DNA of 64,000 nt from Enoplolaimus lenunculus (taxonomy: Eukaryota > Nematoda > Enoplea > Enoplida > Thoracostomopsidae): assembly GCA_030248215.1 (NCBI GenBank), contig JASANG010000809.1, positions 1 through 64,000 on the forward strand. Reading direction: 5' to 3'. The notes beneath the pieces are model-generated. The model did not search any database. It was not told where the DNA came from and saw only the letters and a program-made list of their open reading frames with translations. This document shows positions 45,001 through 55,716 of this stretch, one piece after another. The position numbers and the translations under genes were made by a program. The first letter of the stretch is position 1, and every line of letters starts with the position of its first letter.

Positions 45001-48000
45001 ATGCATCTATCTTTTCTTCTGGTTGGATTCGTTTTGGCTACATACCTTGATTTTGGCGACTCGTTCAATGATCAATTTAACCCACCTTACCCCTACGAGC
45101 GAGCTAAAAGTGGCTTGAACAAAGCGACGATCCAACGCCGACAAAAAGTTATTGCTGATCGTATGAAAAATGGAAGTGAGTCGTAAACGGTCAAAGCTAC
45201 TTCGTGCGGGTGCCCATTGTGGGTAAAGGGCGGTGTGTAATCCAAGCATAGAAATTAGCTGAATCTACTTTAGTGAGGATCCAGAAGTAAATAGGTGATG
45301 ATAATGTCGGCACTTGATTGAGTTTGCACTTTGAATATAGGACATAATAAGTAATTTAGTCAAATATACAACCGTTGTTGCGTTTGAAACAAGGGTTTTG
45401 TTCGTACTTCAATAGCGTTTGACACACGCCAAAAAGCATCCTGGTGTTTTGTTACGTAAAGTATTCATTTGATGCTGTTTGAAACTGGCAAAAGAGCTTT
45501 TTATTTTTGACACTTTCAAATTTAATCTTTAAAACTTTTAGGGAAAAATGACGTAGAACTGAACAATAATCGCGGAAAAAATGTGGCCGGCAAAGCAGAT
45601 GGCAAGCAGTTTGGAGCATCCAGCGCTGGAAAAACTGCCGAAGCATCAGCAAATTCAAAGCACGCAAACGTGAAGCAGAACCCGAACGCTAGAACCAAAG
45701 ACTACAAGTTCGAAGGCGGGAGTCGGTATTCAGGTCGGGTAAGGTTGGTGCCTAAGGGTATTACAGGTTTAATTTTACTGTAGGTTTCAGTGACTGTAGA
45801 AAGTTGTTTTAAAGCAAGAATAGCGGCCCAGAAATGGTGAACGCTGTTAATCTTTGCTCAGACTTACGCTTTTAGCTTATGTATCTGAAAACTGCTTTGG
45901 TGAACGAAATTAAAACGTAGCCGTGACTTTTATCAGTAAATAATTCTTGAATGTAGAATAAAGAGTGTTATTCTAAAAGTGGTGTTATACTTTTGATGAC
46001 GTGCGGCGCCCGCCGTCCGTCACTGTGCATCACATGCGGTATCTTACGTGAATTACTCACGTACGATACTGTATGGTGATGACAGCGACACGCGGCGTCG
46101 CATGACAAGAATAGCGCCACAAGGCATATTTTTCTCGTCTCTCAAAAACTTCGACTGGTGATATAATCCACCTGTTTCTCTTCTTTATACACCCCTGATT
46201 TGAGTGTATTCCTTAAAACGCGAGACATTCTAACTCCTAAGTTTAAGACATCTTTTCATCGGCCATAACAGATTAGCAATCACCGAACGTAGCATAGGTA
46301 TTTAACACATGACAACTAAGTTTCAGTGGGCTCAAAATCCAACGAAACCACACGAAGGGTTGGCGAAGGCAAAGGGACCACAATCCAGTTCAAAAACTAA
46401 CCACCAGCATCTGCCAGGCGCCCGTGAAGCCCGAGTTATAACCGATGGAACTCGTAAATCGGGTCGGTAAGCACACTTTTCGTATCGCTAACTGGTAAAC
46501 GCTTGCTATACGCGTTTGAAGAATATTGCACCTCGATTTCAATTTGAACGCATGTTCAATTTGATTGGACGTTTGTTTGACTGTCAAACAACACTGCTAT
46601 ATAAACATAATTTAATTTTGCGGAAAACCATCAGCATCTGTTCAAAAATATCTCAATTCTCAATGTTAGCATTTTGCCGCCTCGCATTTGGTCCGGCTTC
46701 GGTATATTTTGCCCAATTTTAGTTGCGACTCTACTCACCAAATGTGTCTTTAATGATGCTAGTTTTTTTTGCAATTTTTACTGTATTTCTATAGTTTCAA
46801 CGCACTAATGGACGGTACAGACGGCAGAGCTCAAAACGCAGAAGCGAAGAAAGGGGGCCGGATTGACAATTTACGACGAGGTGCGACAGAATGGGAAGGC
46901 GACGTGTATACGAATCGAAAGGCGCCAAAGGACCGGTCCAAACTGGTCAAAGCGCGAATGACCGGAACCAGTCGCGCAAACGATGAGTTGGACTTTATTG
47001 CACCCGGACTAACACCATTTGACAGCACCCATGGCAAAGTTAGACGTGTGTCAGAGCCAAGGAAGCACAATACGCAGGTAGAGAAACTTTGCAACCCATG
47101 ATACTTTTAGAGGCGTCCCGCTATATCCGCCGGAAATACCTAGAATTCGGTTAGTTTTTTTACTCAAAATTAGTTAACAAACTACGTATATGTATCTCGA
47201 CACTTTTTCATTACAGAAATGCAAATCTGAAAAATTACGGCGCATCCACTATTTTGCCTCAATTTTGTTGGCAGAGAAGTAAAACATCCTTGAAAATGTT
47301 CTACGTCAGTATGCGTTTTCGGTTTTCGTTTCCGTTATTTTGATCACTATCCGTTTCTGTTTTCGTTATTTTTACTATTCGTTTACATCCCGGCCTCCCC
47401 CAACAATTAGCCACAATGTATATTTTAGTTCCAACTACGGAAAACGTTCGGTATTCTAAAGTCGCCCTCGTTTGACGCAAAAGGTATCGATGGACCAATT
47501 GGTTATTCACAAGCAGACTCGTCGAACACAGCGTCGTTAGGTTTTGTCAAAAGTAAGAGTTTGCTATTTTATCCGTTTTTAGCAGAAAATTTAAAAATTT
47601 GCAACTGAGTTTACCTCTATTCTAGACGATTCCTACTAGAATCCGCCGCTTAACCAAATGCGTTGCTGGATTATATGTTTTAGTTCTTTATTAAAATTAT
47701 GCTAATAAATTAGATCAATGCTGGGTTAATTAACTGGTAGCCGTAACGCGAGTTCCAAGACTTTTGAATAGAGCCTGAAATAATCATCAAATTAATCGAA
47801 AAACATCCGTTAATTTTTGCTTTGCCACTCGTTAAATGCTCGCTGGTATTCAATAATCTTAATTACTGACCCTAAGGCACTTGCTAAATATGCCTGAATG
47901 TCAATCCAGAACTATATTCGATATTTCTATTCTAAAATAGAAACAAAAAATTTAGCTGCATTCGAAAAAGTCGTTTCTTTAACAAAATTGTCGAAAAAAT

Positions 48001-51000
48001 TGTATTAGCAATATTTTATTTTGAGCCGAAAAATTTATCAAGTCATTGCCGACTGTTGTTTTGCATGTACAAATTTTAAATTAATATGACTAGTCAGCCA
48101 ACCTTGCGCAATGCGCAAAAGTTAGTTAACCCACAACAGTCTACATGCAAATCTTCCTTCCACAGAACAATCTCATTTCTACTCTGAGAAAATATTGAAA
48201 AATAAAGTAATGCTGGAAAGTTACCCAAAAAATATGTATGTGCGGCTTCCCAGCTTGAATAGTATAGATTTGCTATCTGTGCATATTATGCTTGTTTTTT
48301 GGTTTTGGATATTGCTTGTAAGAGACGATCCTAGCAATACACGGTCAAATTCAGTTGAGATATTATATTTTAGCCAGAATTCGAACCCGTATATTCTGTA
48401 TGTATGGGGAAATAAATATATTTATAATTTTAGAAGCTAATAAAATTAAAAAACCGATTACTACAACACGAGCAAAACGTTTTCGTGAAGTTCCGTGTAC
48501 TGGATGTAAGCTTCTACGATTCTTTTGAGTATAAGCCAATCCCGCAATTCATATTCTAATTTGTAGGCATAGCAGTTCTCTGATATAAAACATATTTTAA
48601 ACTATTGGCAGGTTGTGCAGATGCCGTTGAGCACTTGGGCCAGTGCTTTATTTATTGAATTTTTTTGTGAATTTTTAGGTATTATTTTTACGGCAAACAA
48701 TTTTTCTCGCGATTATCAACGGTTACCAACATCAGCCAATGTATAGAACAGAGAAAATACAGTAATATAAGCATATTCCTACGCCTAAGGCCTAAGCCTA
48801 AGCCTAAGCATAAGTATGAGCTTATACTTAAGCCTAAACCTATGCCTAAGCAAAAAATAGTCTAAAGCTTAACCTTACTCTCTTCCAGTTCCATAGAAAA
48901 CGTTACGCCCCTGTTCATTACGTGAGCCCAAACATATGAGAAAAATAGTTTTAAATCTTATATATTAATAAATATTGTCTGACCCTTGTTCAAAGTTCAT
49001 ACCAGCGGCGGATCCAAAAGTTTGGACGGGGGCAGGCTGGCAAATGGTATGAAGCGCAAAAATTGTAAGGTAGAGACCTTATCATTTTATCACCAAAAAA
49101 TTTCTGAGGGCAAAAAATTGCAAGGTAGGGGACCTACCATTTCATTAAAAAGATTCTGTAGGGGAAAATTGTAAAAAAAATGTAAGGTAGGAACCTTACC
49201 ATTTTATCACAAAAGAGTTTCTGACGGGGGCGTACCTCCCCCGCCCCCTCTGGATCCGCTAGTGGTTTGACTCGTGCATGTTTTTGCTAAGTTGCAAGAG
49301 ACAAATTTGTTCCTTGTAAATTTTAGCTTTCACAAATTTAAATGAAGACGATCCGAATGGTTTCAAATTTTACAAACTTAAAGTCGATTATGATAATGTT
49401 CGCGGTAACACTGTACGTAGGTTTTGATAAATGATTAAAATTTACCAATTGATCTTTTACTAAAATGTCAAGCCAGTCCTCCAAAATTCAGCAAAATTCG
49501 CGTACTGAGTTTTCCGCACACAGTTCGAGGTTATTGTTCTTCACATTAACTTGTTTTTTTCATCGAAGTTTAAAAAACTTATAGTTCATTTTGATATATC
49601 CTGATTTCATAATAGTTTCTTTACCGCATTTTAGAACAAGATACATGTCTTACAAAACGATAACTATATTTTCTTTCATTTTTCTATTCAAAACCTTCGC
49701 TTATCCAATGGCAAGGCGTTAACTTTTCTGATCTTAGAAGTAGTCATTATTGCTTCAGTATGTGTTTCCCTGGAAAATATTCATCAAACCGCTCGCAGCA
49801 CCATATGCCATGAATTTATTGTTGTTTGTTGACTTTTAAAACTCTTAATAATTTGCAGCTGCAGAAGCCAAGATTAAAAAAGTTTATTACTTTAGTACGA
49901 GTTTCCGGGATGTTTCAATATTAAAGCAAGAATTCGGATACCACCAAACGTTGCAGTTTCTGATTTGGCACTCAGAATGTTTTTATACATTCCTGGCTGT
50001 AAAGAATTCGATTGCGGATCTGATGCGCAGTGTAACGGAGTTAATTGGTAAAGACGTGAGCCTTGTGTTTTATTAACCATGTGAAGCAAAACGATTTGAA
50101 CCAGATTTATTTCAGAATGAAATTTGCCAAATTTCTTTACTAAATCACAAACTTAGTGTTACAAATTGAATCGCAGCGACTGCGTCTATTAAATTGTTGA
50201 TTTTGTTTTGAAACTTTAGTTTCGTTGTCAAGTTTAAATATGCTCCTAAAATGAGTAATCGCAAACGAATATTATAACAAGGCACGCTTTTTAAACATGT
50301 TGTCATTGTTTCTGTGAGCAACATTTTTATGTTTGTGCAGCACCTATCACCAGTTATTAACAGATATTCAAACAAGCGAAGCTGAAAGTGGACCTATTTA
50401 AGGCCAAAAATATGCCAAGTTCCCATCCCCTTCGTTCACTGCTTCGCAGGTTACAAAACTTATGACCGAAGGGTGACGAATGCTGCATACATTTGAAAAT
50501 ACTGGCAGTCGTCTTACTTTCAATTTTACTTAATGAAATACGCTTTCGTAGAGTCGCAGTTATGTCTTAAAAATAACGTTTTTTTTATTATTAATAGTTT
50601 CTACGAAAATTTCTGTCAGTCAGATCCGAAACGCGGTGGTGGACGGCATGAAGGTCTGGGATCGTATTTTTTCTCAGCATCCGCAACTGATGCGTGCGAA
50701 CAAGATGTTCGGCCGACCGTCCGTGACGAAACTATTAACGTTCGCTACTGCCCGGATCCGAACGCGATCACCCGATACAAAGAGTCGTGCCCGCAGGCAG
50801 GCGGCTTTCTTGGTGGTGCTAGAGGGTTGGGAGCTGTTGCGGAAGTTGCTCGATTGTTGGCTTCGGTAAATTTTTTAATGACAGCCTGTCTAAATTAGCG
50901 TTTTACTAGGGCATATAATGATTAGACAAAACATCTATGCTTATTCTTTAAAGTGCTATTATGACTTAAAGAGAAGCTAAATAGAAAAGTCGTATTCTCA

Positions 51001-52628
51001 GATGTATGTAGCACCTATAGTCAATTAGCAACATGTGTTCAACCTATCGAACTAAGACAGTGGAGAATCTCAAAACTTGAGCATTTTGATTCCAAATTTT
51101 GGTTTTTGAAACAGTTGTCATGCGGATCACCTTGAAGGCGCGGGTCCTAAGCCGCCGCGGCTTCACTGGTCTCCGTCATGATCCGCCCATAAGTATTGAA
51201 CCGTGAATATACAGCATATCTTTTTGATTTTCTAGAAATCAACAGTGATTGTTCAACTAGACGTTTTTCGTATCATTGACCGACACAGGTTCATATGTAC
51301 TAAACGCCGAAACGACAGACTGCAAAAGTTTATAAGAAAAGTCGCGTGCAAAGCGGTTGTAATTGATTTTTCAATCGAACGACCTGTTCATAATTATGAC
51401 AATCCAGTAAGTTATTGCAGTGATAATACTGTATTTAATAAATCAGTAGCAGAAATTAGTGAACACGGTCCTTTAGCATAAAAATGTTCGGATTTTGGAA
51501 ATTTTTGTGTTACGTATACTTCATACGACTTCACCGCATGATTCAGCACCCAAATTTGCATTTTTGAAAAATTTCAATTCTTGAAAACCTAAGGTACGTT
51601 GTTGAGTCCTAAAGACCTTTGTGTCAATAAGCACATTAAGTTATATACTATCTGACACAGTAAATTTTACGATGATCTGACCACTGGCTGTTTTGGTCAA
51701 ATGATTGTTTTGACACTTTGCCAAATGTCTGGCAAGGCACCAAATCAGTTATTTGACCATGACTCTTATAAACAATGGTTGAAAACTTACGTGCAGGGTG
51801 TCGGGCGTTGGCCCGGGACGTCGGTATTCGAAGCGCTTGTGGTCTTCACCGAGGTTGCGCTGAACACTACCGGGTAAAATAGACAAGACAGCAATTTGCT
51901 GCACTAAGTAAACGGTTGGTAAAACTAACGTGAACGAATAGTGATCAAAATAACGGAAACGAATACCGTATATTGAAATCTATATAAAACTCCAAATATG
52001 GTTTATTTTCTGCCATACAAATGAAGCATGCAAACAATCGCCTGGTTTTCTAAAATTTTATAAAAAACAGCCGAAAGAAATGGAATTTGTGGCATTTGTC
52101 CAACAGAAACGGACACGGATTTTGATTTCTATCGGAAACAAGTAATGGTTACACTGCGCAATATCAGTTTTTTCCATTTACTTCAAAACAAACCAAAGCA
52201 AGTACATCAAGCTGCGTTCGGGGCGAGAATACAAATGCAGAAAACCGGATGTTACAAAATAAAACTCCATGAAAAATGGGCTGCCTGGTCACGTTTTTCC
52301 GGACAAATTTAGCTCCTTGTCCTTGCGGAAGCGACAATTGATTTCAGCATCCCAATTACTTTTTCCAGTATAACATGACCGCTAATTTTGTGCATTTTAG
52401 GAAACTTTTCCGGACTGTTCCAAACCAAACGCTCAAGGTCATTCAACGTGCCTTTTTAGCAACAATCCTGACTCTGGAGCGCGTCCTCCGCCGTCTGGTG
52501 GCGGAAATGAGCGCCCGGAGAGACCTCGTGGAGGCCCAAGAGGATCAAGAACTCGGCCTAGGAGACCTGGTAGTTCACGAAGACCGGGTCGCAACCGGCC
52601 CGGTTGGAATCAAAATAGAAACAGCTGA
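45001..52628 (+). CDS. Unrecognised secreted protein with furin-type site, Cys domain and Arg/Gly/Pro tail, 631 aa
   Basis: Exons: 45001-45175, 45542-45738, 46327-46466, 46795-47077, 47429-47552, 48434-48505, 49327-49412, 49896-50047, 50598-50865, 51236-51406, 52401-52628. All phases fit; total 632 codons with stop. A signal peptide (MHLSFLLVGFVLATYL) opens the protein. Residues about 22-318 are basic, polar and Cys-free, rich in K, R, G, N and S (for example GGSRYSGRW, RKSGRRF). RAKR at 319-322 fits a furin cleavage consensus and directly precedes a Cys-containing domain (from Cys328): GNTYEFPGCFNIKARIRIPP, CKEFDCGSDAQCNG, ESCPQAGGFLGG, then strand-like STVIVQLDVFRI and KAVVIDFSIERP. The last exon encodes a PPPSGGGNERPERPRGG-like Arg/Gly/Pro tail. 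I do not recognise the family. The alternating hydrophobic segments suggest a beta-rich secreted fold. Exon 7 has a weaker donor at 49405, but only GTACGT at 49413 gives a phase that works with exon 8. Confidence 0.75.
45975..46125. mobile_element. Diverged copy of the Harbinger-like MITE of 32845
   Basis: It has CGCCGTCCGTCACTGTGC, GTGAATTACTCACGTACGAT and GATGACAGCGACACGCGG, which align with the 32845-33031 element. It lies in intron 2 of the secreted-protein gene. Confidence 0.55.
48735..48929. mobile_element. TTAGGC-bearing MITE, copy J
   Basis: It starts GCCAATGTATAGAACAGAG and ends CCCCTGTTCATTACGTGAGC. The core has GGCCTAAGCCTAAGCCTAAG. The flanks CAACATCA and AAACATAT match at six of eight positions. 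It lies in intron 6 of the secreted-protein gene. Confidence 0.75.
49003..49265. mobile_element. Second copy of the satellite-cored GCGGCGGATCC MITE
   Basis: The ends CAGCGGCGGATCC and GGATCCGCTAGTG are inverted. Three internal units carry AATTGTAAGGTAGAGACC-like sequence. It is shorter than the copy at 8233-8589, so unit number varies between copies. Confidence 0.72.
51692..51766. mobile_element. Tiny inverted-repeat element, about 75 bp
   Basis: The ends TTTTGGTCAAATGATT and AATCAGTTATTTGACC are inverted. It is related to the element at 26592-26660. Confidence 0.45.
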
Positions 52629-52934
52629 ATCTGTGCATAATGTGTGGCGTTTTGTTTTATATCGGGTACAGGAACACAAACAGTTGAATGTATTAAAAAC
52701 GTTAGGGGTTTAGTTCCCATTGGTATCTAAATAGAAAATTACATTCATCCAAAAATGTTGACCAACAGAAAATTATATACATTCATCAAAAATTTTGGCT
52801 CATGTGACTTTGAGGGCGAACCATTTCTGCTGAATGTATATTTTTTGCTTAGAGTCCAACGGAAACTATTTCAAAAACCACATTCATCAAAAATGTTGGC
52901 CCGTGTCACATTTAGACGCGAACTACTTTTTCGC

Positions 52935-53090
52935 TAGGGTATAATATAAGCTTAAGCTATAGACTATTTTTTGCTTAGGCTTAGGCTTAGGCTAAGGTTT
53001 AGGGTATAGTTACAGACTTATTCTAATGGTGACGCTTAGGCGCAGGCTAAAGAATATGCTTATATTACGCCGCTCAAAGTAACATTGACC
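52935..53090. mobile_element. TTAGGC-bearing MITE, copy K
   Basis: The core GCTTAGGCTTAGGCTTAGGC is clear. The right end CTCAAAGTAACATTGACC is recognisable, and the left end is eroded. Confidence 0.6.
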
Positions 53091-53752
53091 AATATGTTGT
53101 GGAGTTTTTCGCTCTGAGAGTTCTATTATTTTTGTGCCAGTTGCTCTGTTAACAGCGCGCGGTCAGTAATAACCATACACTATTCTATAACTTTGGTTTA
53201 TTTAACCTGCAACGTGTTTGCGCTGATTAGTGAAAAGATATGTTCTTAAGTTCTGTAGTACCTTGATACGACTGATAAATCTCAGATATAAGCGGTTTGT
53301 CACAAAATACAATGTTTTAGCACAGGCATGATTTACTGTGTTTGCATGCCTACATTGACTCAGAAATATTTCTGATATGTTTTATAATATCAGTTATAAA
53401 TAACTCCAGTTGAAATTTTGATTTCATTGGTAACTCACAGAGTTCGCAATCGCAATGATTTTTTTATTCCTGCGTTTTTTCCTCCGAATCCTTGGCATAA
53501 AATGGTTCAAACTTAAATGAAAAGTAAAGTATTTAAATCCCAAGTAAATATCTTAAAGACTTTATTTGCTTTTAAGCTTACTAATAAGTAACCTAATCAT
53601 AATGTATTTGTTGGAACAGGTCAATTTCTTAGTTACGTCGGGTTATTAAGGGTCATACTGTAGTCCCTGAAGGGGGCAATAAGAGCATGTCCTCATTTTG
53701 AGCCTCAATCAACAGGAGTTTATATCCTAAATTAGAGTCCGTTAGTAAACAG

Positions 53753-53892
53753 GGCCAATGTATATAAATGGTCCGTATAACCATATTCCTAAGCCTAAGA
53801 GTAAGCGTAAGCAAAAGAAATAGTTCAAAACGCGTAACCTTATTCTATTGCAGTCCCACAGAAAACGTTCCGCCCGTAATCTTTACACGGAC
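53753..53892. mobile_element. TTAGGC-bearing MITE, copy L
   Basis: It starts GGCCAATGTATATAAATGG and ends AATCTTTACACGGACC. The core is degenerate (CCTAAGCCTAAGAGTAAGCG). It shares CATATTCCTAAGCCTAAG with other copies. Confidence 0.6.
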
Positions 53893-54447
53893 CGGCTTGT
53901 TTTATGTTTCGCGCAACCATTTGATTGAGCAGAATATTAAAGACTATGCTATAGGTGTACAATAGTCAAACTATATTTTTGCATATAACGAAAACTTCAA
54001 ATGAATACATGCAAAAGCTTGAAAATTTTTCGATTATACCGCCCAGTTCTACGAATTATTTATCCGTTTCTGTTTTAAATTTTAGCCAGTAGTTAAACAC
54101 GTATGTTATAGTTGACTATTTCAAAACTAGGCGTTAAAATTTCAACAGTTCAAGAACGGCATCAAATATTAATATGACTGTGACAGTGAAACTTTGCTTT
54201 TATTTTGACATCTTCGGCAGTACTGTAGACAAAAGCGTGCCTATACGTGTGAGGGTGGCAGTGTTTCGGTATCATAATGATTGTAAAATTTCTTTTTCCA
54301 AAATTTAGAAACTAACTTATATTTCGCTGGATAGCAGCCGTTGTCACTGTGAATTCCAGTGAGTTGATTAATCAACTCAGAGAGATAATTGGTTATTTTT
54401 GGTCATTTCTAAGTTAATATATGCTCTTTAACGGTCAATGCATATTG

Positions 54448-54610
54448 AATGAGCGCCGCACAGTGCAACAGCATATTCCTAAGCCTAAACCAAAGCAAAA
54501 GTCTCAGCGTAAAAATAAACAAATTCTTAACCGTAAGCATCAGCAAAAAACTTAGTCAAGAGTTTAAAGCTAAACGTCCGCTAAAAATGGTCCGGCCCTT
54601 ATCTGTAAAT
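54448..54610. mobile_element. TTAGGC-bearing MITE, copy M (degraded)
   Basis: GCATATTCCTAAGCCTAAAC and the following AAGCAAAAGTCTCAGCG match the family interior. Both ends are poorly preserved. Confidence 0.5.
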
Positions 54611-54738
54611 TGGCCTAAAAGTAGTCCTTTAGCGATGAACCGATGTTAACAGTAAAATATCAGATGTGATCCTAGAGATCTAAGTATGTATATATTTACC
54701 CCATCGAAACCTTACAAAAGTAATGACTTGCATTGACC

Positions 54739-55006
54739 CAGGGTGTAAACGGACATCAACTATAAAACGAAAACGGAAAACGAATATTGAAGTATAAATG
54801 TTTCAAGAACGTGTTATTTTTCTGCCAACCCAATTGAAGCCGGCAAATATTCACTGGTCTTTCAAAATTTTGACAGAAAAAAGGGTGGATGAATCGAAAT
54901 TTTCAAGATTTTGGACGAATTTCGAAATTTTTTCCATATCAAATAATTTCAGCGTATCTGTAACGAAAAATTGCGATATATATGTACATATATGTGTGTA
55001 TATATA

Positions 55007-55056
<50 letters not shown>

Positions 55057-55179
55057 CTTTTAACGAATTTTCAACTTAAATATAACAGAACTTCCGTTAT
55101 TTCTATAACAGAAACGTAAGCGGACGCAAATTTATTTCGGAAACAGAAACGGAAACGAATATTCAGTTAATACGCCCTG
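54739..55179. mobile_element. hAT-like MITE with 8-bp duplication and TA microsatellite
   Basis: It starts CAGGGTGTAAACGGACATC and ends CAGTTAATACGCCCTG. The flanks CATTGACC (54731-54738) and CATTGAGC (55180-55187) differ at one position. A TA/TATG microsatellite (about 54975-55050) lies inside. Related GTTTACA and ACGGAAACGAATA sequence occurs at about 47303-47400 and 51890-52150. Confidence 0.78.
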
Positions 55180-55297
55180 CATTGAGCCTAAATACAAAAA
55201 TGCGTTTTGCTTCTCGCTTGCTTGGCCTACAAGGTTTGCATCACAACTGCAGGTTTAACTATTTTAAACATGTCACCTTAGAAGTCTTTCTGACTTC

Positions 55298-55488
55298 GGT
55301 CCATGTAAAGATCGGGGGCGGAACGTATTTCTGCGGCACTACAATCGAGTGAGCTCCAGCTTTAAACTATTAATTCTTTGCTTAGGCTTAGGCTTTTAGG
55401 ATTAAGTATAAGCTCATTCTTTCCGCTTAAGCTTAGGCTTAACCTTAGGAACATGCTTGCTACCGTTATGGTCCAGTTATACATTGGC
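55298..55488. mobile_element. TTAGGC-bearing MITE, copy N
   Basis: The left GGTCCATGTAAAGATCGGGG is well preserved and the right TCCAGTTATACATTGGC is diverged. The core has GCTTAGGCTTAGGCTTTTAG. Confidence 0.65.
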
Positions 55489-55716
55489 ATTGACTTCAAA
55501 GAAGGGCCCTTGGCTAAAAATTACTTAAAATTCGGCTTGCATCTATTCAACATTGAAAGTGAACGGCAAAATACGCTTCCAAAGCTTGCTACGGAATAGC
55601 CGCACACTCAGCTTTTGAAATATGAAGTTGTTTTTTATCATCTTAAAATTCTGTCGTTCAGTTCAACAATTACAGAAAATATACAAGCTAAACGTTATTT
55701 TAACTGCTATTTAAAT

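Larger units (their letters stand above)
52629..55716. other. Interval between the secreted-protein gene and the GPI-protein gene
   Basis: It holds four TTAGGC-bearing MITEs (about 52935-53090, 53753-53892, 54448-54610, 55298-55488) and a hAT-like element (54739-55179) with a TA microsatellite. I see no exon. Confidence 0.55.

Noticed and set aside
50636-50869. Second open frame overlapping exon 9 of the secreted gene (QIRNAVVDGMKVWDRIFS)
   Set aside because: Its acceptor fits the phase, but the frame hits a stop with no usable junction to the next exon. The chosen frame keeps Cys residues and joins exons 8 and 10 in phase.
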